A stretch of 50,180 nt of DNA from Alistipes sp. (GCA_017935185.1 JAGBIC010000018.1:1-50180); one strand, 5' to 3'. Shown: positions 1 to 9,857, numbered from the stretch's first letter. Numbers and translations are program-made. Notes: a model not told the origin generated them from the sequence alone.

Positions 1-473
<473 letters not shown>

Positions 474-497
474 TCCATCCATTCAGGAATAAAACCA

Positions 498-529
498 AAC
501 GGTCGCTCACGAGAGCGACCGTTTTTTTA
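498..529 (+). terminator. Rho-independent terminator of gap
   Basis: A perfect inverted repeat, CGGTCGCTC with GAGCGACCG around a four-base loop, is followed by a run of seven T. It sits 25 bases after the gap stop and separates gap from the convergent DUF362 gene. Confidence 0.93.
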
Positions 530-543
530 TACTTTAAATATAA

Positions 544-1671
544 TTACTTTATCAATTCATATTCTCGACTACCCAACCCTATTGACTCGGCATGCTCAAG
601 GCAAGAACGCCACTCCGACTCCGGAGTTGAATTTTTGAAATGATCATGATGGTCGCAGAATCCATGAGCATGGATACGGTCATAAAGCTGACTTCCGGGC
701 ATAGGAGTAGCAGCCAAACAAGCATCCACACACGCCTGATCGAGCGCAAGCGGATCGGCCGAGGCAAACATTCCGATATTGGGAAGAATCGGCGCATCAT
801 TTTCTGCATGACAGTCACAGTTGGGTGACACATCAACCACCAACGAGATATGGAAATGAGGGCGTCCATCCACAACCGCCTTGGCATACTCGGCCATACG
901 ACGATTGAGCAATTCGGGAGCCTGCTCGTTCTCGAAGCTGATAGCATCGAAATTACATGCACCCAGACAACGGCCACACCCGACACAATTATCGGTATTC
1001 ACCCTCATCTTACGACTCTGCTCGTCAAACTCCAGACCATTATTGGCACACTGCGCCATACACTTCTTGCAACCACGACACAACTCCTCATCAATTTGAG
1101 GCTGACCGCCGCTATGCTGCTCGGTCTTTCCTGCGCGCGAACCGCATCCCATGCCTATATTTTTAATAGCACCTCCGAAGCCTGTCATTTCGTGACCTTT
1201 GAAGTGCGAAAGACTGATAAAGATGTCGGCATCCATCACTGCGCGGCCAATCTTTGCGCTCTTGACATAAACACCTCCATCTACCGGCACATCAACATCG
1301 TCGGTACCCTTAAGGCCGTCGCCTATCAAGATAGGGCAACCCACCGTTAGCGGAGTAAAGCCATTCTCCCATGCACAATAGAGATGCTCAAGTGCATTTT
1401 TGCGGCTACCCGGATACATCGTATTACAATCGGTCAAGAAGGGTTTTCCACCCAACTGCTTTACTACATCCACAACTGCTCGGGCATAATTGGGACGCAG
1501 ATAACTGATATTTCCCAACTCACCGAAATGCATTTTGATGGCAACGAATTTGCCATCCATATCAATATCGCCGATACCGGCCTTGAGAATCAGTTTCTTT
1601 AGTTTTGTAGGCAGACCATCGCCATGAGCTTTTGTGCGGAAATCCGTAAAATATACTTTCGATTTTTGCAT
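544..1671 (-). CDS. DUF362 protein with two 4Fe-4S ferredoxin clusters
   Basis: A 375-residue cytoplasmic iron-sulfur protein. Residues 1-180 match the DUF362 fold, including the stretch SHFKGHEMTGFGGAIKN. A bacterial ferredoxin insert follows with two complete cluster motifs, CRGCKKCMAQC and CVGCGRCLGAC, each with the C-x2-C-x2-C-x3-C spacing of a 4Fe-4S ligand set. The family has no firmly known reaction; a redox or electron-transfer role is inferred from the clusters. The start ATG lies 24 bases downstream of a TAACTTTG promoter box. It is convergent with gap and transcribed alone. Confidence 0.9.
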   Translation of the reverse strand: MQKSKVYFTDFRTKAHGDGLPTKLKKLILKAGIGDIDMDGKFVAIKMHFGELGNISYLRPNYARAVVDVVKQLGGKPFLTDCNTMYPGSRKNALEHLYCAWENGFTPLTVGCPILIGDGLKGTDDVDVPVDGGVYVKSAKIGRAVMDADIFISLSHFKGHEMTGFGGAIKNIGMGCGSRAGKTEQHSGGQPQIDEELCRGCKKCMAQCANNGLEFDEQSRKMRVNTDNCVGCGRCLGACNFDAISFENEQAPELLNRRMAEYAKAVVDGRPHFHISLVVDVSPNCDCHAENDAPILPNIGMFASADPLALDQACVDACLAATPMPGSQLYDRIHAHGFCDHHDHFKNSTPESEWRSCLEHAESIGLGSREYELIK

Positions 1672-1694
1672 AACACATCGGTTTTATTCATATA

Positions 1695-1702
1695 CAAAGT
1701 TA
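1695..1702 (-). promoter_or_regulatory. Promoter -7 box of the DUF362 gene
   Basis: Read on the minus strand this is TAACTTTG, an exact match to the Bacteroidota TAnnTTTG element, placed to give a short leader before the start codon. Confidence 0.6.
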
Positions 1703-1858
1703 AGGTTTTATAAGGTATTCTTCAAGACAATGGCGGTTTTTTATTATTGAAAAGAGCAATTATTGTAAAATTCAGTCTCATCATAATAATATCGTAATCA
1801 TCCAACCAACCTGCCATAAAATATTTCATATTGTTTTTTTAACTTTGGGTTATTATTG

Positions 1859-1866
1859 TATTTTTG
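1859..1866 (+). promoter_or_regulatory. Promoter -7 box of the outer-membrane barrel gene
   Basis: TATTTTTG matches TAnnTTTG and lies 20 bases before the ATG at 1886. It rules out the upstream TTG at 1856 as the start. Confidence 0.5.
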
Positions 1867-1885
1867 TATCAAAACAAATTATTTC

Positions 1886-2881
1886 ATGATACATTCCTAT
1901 AAATTCTACACAATAATTCTGGCTCTGCTGTTATGGTTGCCGTCAGCAGCACAAGAGGGCAAGACCACAGAATCATCAACGCCCAAGGGCAAAGTAATAA
2001 TCAGGGTTTTCACCAATCTGCACAGCGGATTCGGAATCGCAAACAATGAACGCGGATTCTCTTTGGACAGGAGCTATTTCGGCTATGAATACAATGTGGG
2101 AAAGGGAGTATCGTTCAAGGCGGTCGTGGATGCCGGCAAATCGAGCAAAGTCGATGACATTCAGCGCATAGTCTTTATCAAAAACGCCCAAGCCACATGG
2201 AAAAACGACCGGTGGAATTTGAATTTGGGGCTTATATCAACCACCCTATTCAAGGTACAGGAGGATTTTTGGAACTATCGCTATATGTTAATGTCATTTC
2301 AAGACCAATATAAATTTGGCAGCAGTGCCGATTTGGGGTTTTCGGCTGCATATAAGGTAGCAAATTGGCTCTCGATGGATGGCATTCTGGTAAATGGCGA
2401 GGGATATAAAAAGATTCAGTTTGATGACGGTATGCAGTTTGGTGTAGGTGCCACCATCACCCCATACAAAGGTTTTAAGTTCCGTTTATATGGCAGCATA
2501 AACGGGGCTGCCAACGATAGTGCCAGCGATACATATAACCTCGCAACCATGGCGGGATACAAGAACGAGAGATTCACAGTTGCGGCCGAATACAACCTGA
2601 TGAAAAACACCAAGCATGTCAAGAATCACGATTTGAGCGGTATTTCATTCTACACTACTGTAAAAGCGAGCAACCTTATCGAACTATTTGCCCGCTACGA
2701 CCAACTCTTCTCGAAAGATGATTGGAATATCGCATCTGACGAAAAGGCCATCATCACAGGACTGCAATTCAAGGTACACAAATATGTTAAAATTGCACCC
2801 AACTTCCGCATGATGATTCCATCTATGACCGGCGCAAAAAATCGTTGCTATGCCTACATAAGTTGCTTCTTTGGGTTGTAA
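1886..2881 (+). CDS. Outer-membrane beta-barrel (porin-like) protein
   Basis: A 331-residue exported protein. The amino end has a signal peptide, a hydrophobic run ending in LLWLPSAAQ. The rest consists of alternating amphipathic strands rich in aromatic and glycine residues, for example YFGYEYNVGKGVSFKAVVDAG and FRLYGSINGAAND, as expected for a barrel of porin or DUF-type outer-membrane family. Substrate is unknown. An upstream TTG at 1856 extends the frame, but the promoter box at 1859-1866 makes ATG 1886 the likely start. The next gene starts 47 bases downstream with its own promoter. Confidence 0.72.
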   Translation: MIHSYKFYTIILALLLWLPSAAQEGKTTESSTPKGKVIIRVFTNLHSGFGIANNERGFSLDRSYFGYEYNVGKGVSFKAVVDAGKSSKVDDIQRIVFIKNAQATWKNDRWNLNLGLISTTLFKVQEDFWNYRYMLMSFQDQYKFGSSADLGFSAAYKVANWLSMDGILVNGEGYKKIQFDDGMQFGVGATITPYKGFKFRLYGSINGAANDSASDTYNLATMAGYKNERFTVAAEYNLMKNTKHVKNHDLSGISFYTTVKASNLIELFARYDQLFSKDDWNIASDEKAIITGLQFKVHKYVKIAPNFRMMIPSMTGAKNRCYAYISCFFGL

Positions 2882-2905
2882 GATGCCGAGATTTTCCTAT
2901 ATTTG
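2876..2905 (+). promoter_or_regulatory. Promoter of the metallo-beta-lactamase gene
   Basis: TTG at 2876-2878 and TATATTTG at 2898-2905 are separated by 19 bases. The box lies 23 bases before ATG 2929 and excludes the upstream in-frame start at 2845. Confidence 0.6.
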
Positions 2906-2928
2906 TATATAACAATATAATTACGCAC

Positions 2929-3831
2929 ATGGATAGAGGTTCATTTTTGAAGGTTGCAGCATCTTCTTTGCTGGCAATGAGCGCCGATGGCGTTATGTCT
3001 AAAACATTAAAACTTGAGACCGCCCCAACCAAAGGTCTTAAAATAAGATTTTTGGGAACAGGAGCCGCCGATTGGAATGGACGTGATGAGCGTGGCGAAT
3101 TGCGTCGCTTGTCGAGTTTATTGGTTGACGAAAAAATCTTCTTCGACCTCACAGCAAAATGTGTAGAGATGATTCCGCAGGGGGCTAATCCTGCAACAAT
3201 ATTCTACACACACTCACATGGTGACCACTACCACCCTGCCACAGCACTGAAGGTAGGCATCAAAGATGTGTATATTAGCCAAACATGGTACGACATAGCC
3301 GTTGCCGATTTCAAACGCGCCGCAAAGGAGCTCTCCCTCCCAATGCCGCAAATTCACGCTCTATACATCGGCCAACCTGTCAGAATAGGAGATATCGCTA
3401 TTACCCCTCTGCCTGCAAACCATGTTACAGGCTACATAAATGAGCAACCTCTGATTTATCTCATCGAGAAAGCCTCTGTAAGATTATTATACGCCACCGA
3501 CACTGCCGGCATTACAGCCGCGGCAGCGAAGCTTTCGGGACTTGATGTCCACAATGCCGGCAAACCGGTTACAGCTATAATAATGGAAGCGACAATGGGA
3601 TTAGATCACGACTTGGATTTCCGACGATTCACACATTCAAGCGTTGGAGATGTGGAGCGCATGGTTAAGATGCTGACGAAAACCAAGCGTTATACCCCAC
3701 CCGCAGGCCAACCCGTATACTTGACCCACATGGCACGCACACTGCATGGCACACAAGCCGAGCTTGACGCCACCCTGCCACAACCTCTTCGTGCCGCATA
3801 TGATGGGTTGGAAGTGATTTTAACAGCATAA
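2929..3831 (+). CDS. Metallo-beta-lactamase-fold hydrolase
   Basis: A 300-residue protein of the metallo-beta-lactamase superfamily. The zinc-binding signature is THSHGDHYHP, which is the HxHxDH motif; later ligands are probably ANHVTGY and YATDTAG, and the carboxy end has YLTHMARTLHG. The amino end, MDRGSFLKVAASSLLAMSA, resembles a weak signal peptide, so it may be exported. The fold suits a phosphodiesterase or other small-molecule hydrolase, but the substrate cannot be told. It is 12 bases upstream of the glycosylase-fold gene and is probably co-transcribed with it. Confidence 0.85.
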   Translation: MDRGSFLKVAASSLLAMSADGVMSKTLKLETAPTKGLKIRFLGTGAADWNGRDERGELRRLSSLLVDEKIFFDLTAKCVEMIPQGANPATIFYTHSHGDHYHPATALKVGIKDVYISQTWYDIAVADFKRAAKELSLPMPQIHALYIGQPVRIGDIAITPLPANHVTGYINEQPLIYLIEKASVRLLYATDTAGITAAAAKLSGLDVHNAGKPVTAIIMEATMGLDHDLDFRRFTHSSVGDVERMVKMLTKTKRYTPPAGQPVYLTHMARTLHGTQAELDATLPQPLRAAYDGLEVILTA

Positions 3832-3843
3832 CAATTATCCCGC

Positions 3844-4440
3844 ATGACTCACCACGACCAAAACCTGCAATGTGAGAGCCATCCCCTCACGCCATTTCTG
3901 CCGGCAAATGCAAAGGTTCTTATGCTTGGCAGTTTCCCACCCAAACAGGAGCGATGGTCGATGGAGTGGTTTTACCCGAATTGGATTAACGACATGTGGC
4001 GATTGATGGGGCTGATTTTCTTTGAAGATAAACACCACTTTGAACTTTCGGGCGAAAAGCGTTTTGACAAAGAGCGTATTACAGAGTTTTGCAAAGAGCG
4101 AGGCATAGCCTTATATGATACCGCAAGTAAAGTACGCCGTTTGAAGGACAACGCCTCCGATAAATACCTTGAGGTTGTAACACCCACCGATATTGCAGAA
4201 CTGCTTCAGCAGCTACCTTTGTGCGGCAGCATTGTAACAACAGGTGAGAAAGCCTCTGAAATAGTAGCGCACCAATTCCAATGCCCGATTCCTGCTGTAG
4301 GAACGAGGATGGAAATATCTTTACAAGGCAGGGATTTGCACTTTTGGCGTATGCCCTCAACATCGCGAGCCTACCCTCTATCGCTCGAGAAAAAAGCCTC
4401 CGCCTACCGGAGGCTGTTTATCGAGGAGAATATCCTATAA
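3844..4440 (+). CDS. Uracil-DNA-glycosylase-fold protein
   Basis: A 198-residue cytoplasmic protein resembling the uracil-DNA glycosylase superfamily. The first strand and loop KVLMLGSFPPKQERW corresponds to the active-site GxxPG-type loop, and MPSTSRAYP near residue 170 corresponds to the second catalytic loop, normally NPS or HPS. Members remove uracil or mismatched thymine from DNA. The exact subfamily is uncertain because both loops deviate from textbook forms, so base specificity should not be assumed. It follows the metallo-beta-lactamase gene after 12 bases and ends at a bidirectional terminator. Confidence 0.75.
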   Translation: MTHHDQNLQCESHPLTPFLPANAKVLMLGSFPPKQERWSMEWFYPNWINDMWRLMGLIFFEDKHHFELSGEKRFDKERITEFCKERGIALYDTASKVRRLKDNASDKYLEVVTPTDIAELLQQLPLCGSIVTTGEKASEIVAHQFQCPIPAVGTRMEISLQGRDLHFWRMPSTSRAYPLSLEKKASAYRRLFIEENIL

Positions 4441-4443
4441 TAA

Positions 4444-4488
4444 AAAACTCATCTCCATGAGGGCTACCCCACAGAGATGAGTTTTCTA
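4444..4488. terminator. Bidirectional terminator between convergent genes
   Basis: A perfect 12-bp inverted repeat, AAAACTCATCTC and GAGATGAGTTTT, has A and T runs on its outer sides. It can therefore end both the glycosylase-fold gene and the GH106 gene. Confidence 0.9.
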
Positions 4489-4504
4489 TTTATGCTTGAC
4501 TAAA

Positions 4505-7500
4505 TTAGTAACGCAAAGCCACAGGGCCCATCAACCCGCTTGCTCGCAATTTTGCACCGGCAGCAGGGCCGCTGATAGTCCAAGTCTTGCGCTCGGCCTC
4601 GGGCTGTGCCGCATCATAAGCAAGACGGTTATACCACGTGCTTGTAACCTCAATCTCGAGAGTATTCTCACCCTGCTTAACAACATCGCTGATATCAAGG
4701 CTATATGGTGCGCACCACAATTTACGCAGAGGCTGACCATTCACCTTCACACACGCCACCATATCAACCTTACCGAGATCGAGCATAACGTTTTCAACCT
4801 TCGATTCAATATTGAATGTTGTGGTATATTTGGCTGTACCCGAAAAGGCCTTGCCCTCATCTGATACAGGCAACTCGCACCACGGCTTCAACTCCGAAAT
4901 TTTCAACTCGGCAGGAGCTCCCCAACCCTCGGGGAATGATACCGTCCACTCGCCCGACAACGGCATGGTGGCAGCATAATTCTTTACCTCGGGTTGCTTT
5001 TGTTTTGCATTATGGTTAAATACCACAAAGCATGAGCCCGACTGCGGCATATCGAGGCGAGCAACTGCATATTCGCCACGGCGCTCGACTGCAAGCGGAG
5101 TAATCTCGCCTGTAACAGGATTCCACAACTCGGCTGCACCATCTGCCTGGAACTCAACCTCACCACTGAAAGCAGACTGCTTCTCGGGAGTTACAAAATA
5201 CCAATCTGCACCCTTGACCTGACGATGCAACCAACGCACATTGCCCTTTACATCAGGCTGAACGGCCAACATCTGCAAAGCCTCCTCAATAGTAACGCCA
5301 CACAACAAGCGACCTTGACCGATAGTTGTTATCTTGCCATTCTGCGCTGCACCCCACAAGGCCTCTACGGCCTTTGTATAACGCTGCTGCATCTGCTCCC
5401 CACCTGCAAGAGTTGCAATAGCGGTGGGAGCATTAGCCACTACGGTAGCTCCCTGCTCGACAAGAGAGTAAAGACGCTCAATACTCTCGGGCAACATTCG
5501 CTTATTTTCGGGAATCCAAATAAATTTGTAGCTCAAACCCTCGGGAGTTACAACCATACCATCCTTCACCGACAAGCGGTTAAGCAATACATCAGGATTA
5601 CAGTAATCATATTTATAACCCTGCGGGAACGGATATAACTGATCGGGCTTATGGCTAATCTCGTCACCCAAATACCAAAGCACATCCGACACCGAGCGAC
5701 CGCGCTCCAACATATAGCTGCATCGAGCCAAATATGTGGTCAACTCACCAACATGAGGCCACCATGTCTGGCCACGCAGGAACGGAGTTCCAATCTTCTG
5801 ACCAAATGATGTACCGGGCTTAAGATAGTCAATCTGGGGATTATGAGTATAGGTGTGGAAAACATTGTGGGTAACTCCCTCAACGAAATGATAGTCGGCA
5901 AACTCCTTAAGCATCTCAAGATGCTCATCCCAATTAAGATCGAATGATGTAAATGACTCTGCCGCAACACGGGGCTTGCCATACATACGGGCTGCGGAGG
6001 CAGTAGGCTTAATAGGTTTGAAGTTTATCGAGCCCACATATCCTGTACTATAAGGATGCCAAAATTCACACATCGGGATGTCGGCATATTTAAAATACTC
6101 CATAATATCTGCCGAGAAGACATCACCGGCCGCTGTTTCGTAAGCCACGGTCAGACCATTCTCATGGCCGAGTTCGGCCATACGGCGATAGAATTTATTG
6201 GCAAACAAATCACCTCTTACCCTACGCCAATCCAGCAAGAATCGAGATGTAACCTCGGGGCTGTCTATCACATATCCGAACAGAGCCGGAATCCATTTAC
6301 GTAACTCATAGCCGCTTCGCTCCACAAACTCCTGCTCCATATTTGTGGTCCACAGCTGCGATGCACACTCCCAGCTATCGAGCAACATACCGTTTAATGC
6401 ACCGCCCTGCAATGCACCATCCAGCAAGCGGCCTATGTAACCTGCAAAGTGCGCCTCGGGGCCCTCGGTAGAGAGTTTGTCGCACTCCCATCCTGTGCCC
6501 TCGGGAGGAGCCGGAGCATTCTTCTTACCCTCGTTCACATGACCAACTCGCAATATGGTCCAATCACCGGCCTTGGGGGCTTTCCACTGCAACTTACCAT
6601 CAGGGGTCATAAATTTGGAGATATCCACCACATCGGCAGCCGCCACATAAGCCTCCGAAGAGTGCTTAACATCATCTCCCGTACGCTCGAATGCACGCAA
6701 GGTCCATCCGGCCTCCGACTCCCAACTGTTTTTGCGTGAAGCAGAATAGAATTTCAATTTGCCGAGATTGATGTTTTGCGCATTACGAATTTCAATCTTA
6801 CAAGCCACCACATCTTCTGTTTCCACACATGCAAATGTGAGAGGTTTATCACCCTGCCATGCGCTCATGGGCAAATCGGCATCGACAATCTGCACATTAG
6901 AGCCATCAGCCTTAATAGCCCGCACATTCAAATGCACTCCGGGCTCATAACACATATTATGATTAAGATTCTCTACTCCGGGGAACTCTAAAGAGCGAAT
7001 TATTGAAGGCTTGGCGAAACGCATCTCGACCCAATGAGGCTCGCCATCACCCGTAGGTTTCAACGACACTCGCTGGTTACCCTCAACAACGCGCTTCCAG
7101 TCATAATCACCACTGCCCTTAACACTATTTACAGCAAGCATCTCGCCGGTATCATCTTTTGCACGGGGGAAAGCAAGTACGGCTATATCTTTATAATCAC
7201 GCCACTCCTCGCTACTGGGTTGCGGCTGCGGCAATTCAACCTCAATATTCTGGCCTGTCGCATCCACACGGCTATATATCAGAGTGCGCATAGCATTTTC
7301 AGGCTTAATCCACGGGCCACCCGACATTGCCCATCCGGGGCAATTCTGCATAGTGAAACGCAAGCCCAGACGGCGACACTCGTCGGCGGTATACTTCACT
7401 GCGCTATCCCAATTCTCACTCAAACATGCAATATCTTCCCCTGTTGCAGGCCATTTTCCGCCACTACCATGGAAAAGTTGCACACCCGAGATCCCAGCAT

Positions 7501-7750
7501 CGGCAATGGCCTCCAAATCGGCAGTAATACCCTCCAACGACACATTGCCACCTATATAATGGAACCATGTCTCGGGATAGTGAATTTTTGCGGGACTCTG
7601 GAAATTGCTGCGATCGCTACGGCCAAACGGTTTTTGCAACTCGGCCACAGACGGGACACCAGCCTTTTCCTCCTTAGAAGAACATTGGCATGCTATTGTC
7701 ACAACAGCCAGTCCACTGACAAGTAATTTTATAACAGATTTAATCTCCAT
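4505..7750 (-). CDS. GH106-type alpha-L-rhamnosidase lipoprotein
   Basis: A 1081-residue glycoside hydrolase. The amino end has a lipoprotein signal with cysteine in the context VTIACQC. The start of the mature protein carries GH106 signatures: WFHYIGGNVSLEGITADLE, then FTMQNCPGWAMSGGPWI. A carbohydrate-binding-like beta-sandwich is inserted around residues 230-345, and the last 150 residues form a GH2-type jelly roll (YTTTFNIESKVENVMLDLG). GH106 enzymes cleave terminal alpha-L-rhamnose from pectic rhamnogalacturonans. It is divergent from a GH140-like gene, which supports a pectin role. No SusC/SusD pair is nearby. The lipobox suggests the periplasm or cell surface. Confidence 0.88.
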   Translation of the reverse strand: MEIKSVIKLLVSGLAVVTIACQCSSKEEKAGVPSVAELQKPFGRSDRSNFQSPAKIHYPETWFHYIGGNVSLEGITADLEAIADAGISGVQLFHGSGGKWPATGEDIACLSENWDSAVKYTADECRRLGLRFTMQNCPGWAMSGGPWIKPENAMRTLIYSRVDATGQNIEVELPQPQPSSEEWRDYKDIAVLAFPRAKDDTGEMLAVNSVKGSGDYDWKRVVEGNQRVSLKPTGDGEPHWVEMRFAKPSIIRSLEFPGVENLNHNMCYEPGVHLNVRAIKADGSNVQIVDADLPMSAWQGDKPLTFACVETEDVVACKIEIRNAQNINLGKLKFYSASRKNSWESEAGWTLRAFERTGDDVKHSSEAYVAAADVVDISKFMTPDGKLQWKAPKAGDWTILRVGHVNEGKKNAPAPPEGTGWECDKLSTEGPEAHFAGYIGRLLDGALQGGALNGMLLDSWECASQLWTTNMEQEFVERSGYELRKWIPALFGYVIDSPEVTSRFLLDWRRVRGDLFANKFYRRMAELGHENGLTVAYETAAGDVFSADIMEYFKYADIPMCEFWHPYSTGYVGSINFKPIKPTASAARMYGKPRVAAESFTSFDLNWDEHLEMLKEFADYHFVEGVTHNVFHTYTHNPQIDYLKPGTSFGQKIGTPFLRGQTWWPHVGELTTYLARCSYMLERGRSVSDVLWYLGDEISHKPDQLYPFPQGYKYDYCNPDVLLNRLSVKDGMVVTPEGLSYKFIWIPENKRMLPESIERLYSLVEQGATVVANAPTAIATLAGGEQMQQRYTKAVEALWGAAQNGKITTIGQGRLLCGVTIEEALQMLAVQPDVKGNVRWLHRQVKGADWYFVTPEKQSAFSGEVEFQADGAAELWNPVTGEITPLAVERRGEYAVARLDMPQSGSCFVVFNHNAKQKQPEVKNYAATMPLSGEWTVSFPEGWGAPAELKISELKPWCELPVSDEGKAFSGTAKYTTTFNIESKVENVMLDLGKVDMVACVKVNGQPLRKLWCAPYSLDISDVVKQGENTLEIEVTSTWYNRLAYDAAQPEAERKTWTISGPAAGAKLRASGLMGPVALRY

Positions 7751-7777
7751 GATTATTAAGTATTGGTTTATTTACTA

Positions 7778-7785
7778 CAAAAATA
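7778..7785 (-). promoter_or_regulatory. Promoter -7 box of the GH106 gene
   Basis: On the minus strand this reads TATTTTTG, matching TAnnTTTG, 28 bases before the GH106 start codon. The intergenic region is shared with the divergent GH140-like gene, so joint control is possible. Confidence 0.5.
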
Positions 7786-7888
7786 CGCAAAACCCCGACA
7801 TTTTAATATGATATTTAACATTTTTATGTTACACAACTTGATTTAATTCGTATATTTACAATAGTATTACACATTAACACCGACAAAT

Positions 7889-9289
7889 ATGAAGAAGTTT
7901 ATCATCATTCCACTATTATTTATCGCGATTACCGCCAGCTCTCAACAGCTTCCCATGCTCAAAATTTCCGATAATGGGCATTACCTTCAACAAGCCGACG
8001 GAGCGCCATTCTTCTATCAAGGCGACACCGCATGGGAGCTTTTCCACCGCCTTGACCGAGAGGAGGCCGAAATGTACCTTAAAAACCGTGCAGCAAAGGG
8101 ATACAACGTTATTCAGGCCGTAGCCCTTGCCGAGCTTGACGGAATTGGCACACCCAATGCCTATGGACATTTGCCACTCATTGACCGCAACCCTGCACGC
8201 CCCGCCGTGAAAGAGGGCGAGCAAAACGATTATTGGGATCACGTTGATTACATCGTTAAGCGTTGTAACGAATTGGGCATGTATATGGGCTTGCTGCCGA
8301 CATGGGGACAATGGTGGATGAACGATGTGATTTTCAACAAGCAGAATGCCGAAGAGTATGGCCGATGGATAGCCGAGCGATACAAAGATTACAATATCAT
8401 CTGGATTCTAGGCGGCGACCGCAATCCCAGCAAAAAAGAGCATCAGGATGTTATCAGAGCCATGGCCAGAGGAATACGCAGTGTAGATAAAACAAGTTTA
8501 ATAACTATTCATCCATCAGGGAGATTTAATATATCACAATATTTTCACCATGACACATGGCTCGATTTCAACAGTCGCCAAAGTGGGCATGTGCATAACT
8601 ATAAAGTAAATCAGGCGATTTACGACAATTATAATTTAACTCCGGCTAAACCCATATTGGAGATTGAACCGTTATATGAGGACCATCCATTAGATTTCAA
8701 ACCCGACGAATATGGCCACTCAATTTCATGGGATGTACGACGTGCAATGTACTGGTCGGTATTCTATGGTTCGGCCGGAATCACCTATGGACACCACTCC
8801 ATCTGGCAGATGTATGACAAACAGGAGGGGCGCAAACCAATAAACCGCCCGCTCATGGCATGGCACGAAGCACTCGACCAGCCCGCAGCAGGTCAGACTA
8901 TATATCTGCGCCGGCTTATCGAATCCCGACCATTTTTCAGCCGCACACCTGCACCCGACTTTATCGTAACCGACGATATTAAATCTTCTGTCCCAGGAGC
9001 AGGTCGTTACCGCTTTATGGCTACGATGGATGCAGATGGTAGTTATGCTATGGTATATGCGCCTATAGGGAGAACATTTTCGGTTAAAGGCTCAATGCTG
9101 AAAGCCAAAACACTGACCGCTTGGTGGTACTGCCCACGCACAGGCAAAGCCGAAAAGATTGGCACGATAGAGAATAGCGACAGACTCACATTTACACCTC
9201 CCATGCCGGGCGAAGCCACGGATTGGGTATTGGTGCTTGATGATGCGACAAAACGCTACCCTGCGCCCGGGAAAACAAAAAGAAGATAA
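7889..9289 (+). CDS. GH140-like (DUF4038) glycoside hydrolase
   Basis: A 466-residue exported protein with a clear signal peptide ending near ITASSQQ. The DUF4038 TIM-barrel domain covers about residues 25-350, with GDTAWELFHRL, the conserved MYMGLLPTWGQWW, and a likely acid-base region WILGGDRNP. The catalytic nucleophile is probably in KPILEIEPLYEDH. A short beta-sandwich ends the protein. GH140 members release apiose-linked side chains from rhamnogalacturonan II. Its divergent GH106 neighbour belongs to the same polymer's pathway. Exact substrate is inferred, since DUF4038 also includes other specificities. Confidence 0.87.
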   Translation: MKKFIIIPLLFIAITASSQQLPMLKISDNGHYLQQADGAPFFYQGDTAWELFHRLDREEAEMYLKNRAAKGYNVIQAVALAELDGIGTPNAYGHLPLIDRNPARPAVKEGEQNDYWDHVDYIVKRCNELGMYMGLLPTWGQWWMNDVIFNKQNAEEYGRWIAERYKDYNIIWILGGDRNPSKKEHQDVIRAMARGIRSVDKTSLITIHPSGRFNISQYFHHDTWLDFNSRQSGHVHNYKVNQAIYDNYNLTPAKPILEIEPLYEDHPLDFKPDEYGHSISWDVRRAMYWSVFYGSAGITYGHHSIWQMYDKQEGRKPINRPLMAWHEALDQPAAGQTIYLRRLIESRPFFSRTPAPDFIVTDDIKSSVPGAGRYRFMATMDADGSYAMVYAPIGRTFSVKGSMLKAKTLTAWWYCPRTGKAEKIGTIENSDRLTFTPPMPGEATDWVLVLDDATKRYPAPGKTKRR

Positions 9290-9302
9290 ATATCAAGACA
9301 AT

Positions 9303-9328
9303 AAGAGGTTGCTTCCGGCAACCTCTTT
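9303..9328. terminator. Terminator after the GH140-like gene
   Basis: AGAGGTTGC and GCAACCTCT pair around a five-base loop 14 bases after the stop. The T tract is interrupted. The site also lies just beyond the stop of the convergent small gene. Confidence 0.75.
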
Positions 9329-9332
9329 CTAT

Positions 9333-9728
9333 TTACTCTTTAGGGAATTTCAACTCTATCGAATCGCCACTCCATTGGCAGATTTTATGAACCTCGTTAT
9401 ATATCACATCCTTGTCACAGCAGACCTTAACACGCAAATCGAAAGGTGGATAGTCGGTCACGTCACGTGTCAAGGGCAACACCACGGGGACAATATAGAC
9501 ATAGGCCGTTATCGAGCAACATGGGCAAGTGGCGACTTTGACCTCACGAGGGCCCTCCATCCCCGCAGGAGGGGCAGTCAAGGTTGTTCCTACTGGGGCT
9601 ACTAGACTTTGCGCCGAGACAAAATCCACCTTTTCGCCTGCGGCATTATAAGCTCCGCACATTACCGAGATATTATAACGCCAAAGTTCGGCATAACTAC
9701 TCTTCACCTGAATGGTATATTTCTTCAT
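9333..9728 (-). CDS. Cysteine-rich protein of unknown function
   Basis: A 131-residue protein that I do not recognise. It has no signal peptide or membrane segment. Seven cysteines occur: one early in VMCGAY, three in ATCPCCS, two in VKVCCDK and one in HKICQW. The clustering suggests metal binding or disulfides, which is inference only. The sequence is otherwise beta-rich. It is convergent with the GH140-like gene and divergent from the DUF177 gene, and is transcribed alone. Confidence 0.62.
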   Translation of the reverse strand: MKKYTIQVKSSYAELWRYNISVMCGAYNAAGEKVDFVSAQSLVAPVGTTLTAPPAGMEGPREVKVATCPCCSITAYVYIVPVVLPLTRDVTDYPPFDLRVKVCCDKDVIYNEVHKICQWSGDSIELKFPKE

Positions 9729-9807
9729 AAAGACAAATTATTTTCAGCTAAATAAATCGCGTTACAAAAGAATAAACTTTTATCTCGCACCACAAAAATA
9801 GTAATTA

Positions 9808-9839
9808 TTTGTTTTTTTGGGGAAAAGTTTGTAATTTTG
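9808..9839 (+). promoter_or_regulatory. Promoter of the DUF177-rpmF unit
   Basis: TTTG at 9808-9811 and TAATTTTG at 9832-9839 are 20 bases apart, a near-ideal Bacteroidota promoter. Transcription would begin near 9845, so ATG 9858 rather than the frame's upstream start at 9837 is the true start. Confidence 0.75.
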
Positions 9840-9857
9840 CCTGCATTTTGTACCGAT

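Noticed and set aside
850-1350. 166-residue plus-strand frame opposite the DUF362 gene
   Set aside because: It is antisense to the ferredoxin-like gene, whose cysteine motifs are intact.
4496-7811. Many plus-strand frames opposite the GH106 gene, up to 230 residues
   Set aside because: They are antisense to a full-length, motif-bearing hydrolase and show no family features; they come from its codon bias.
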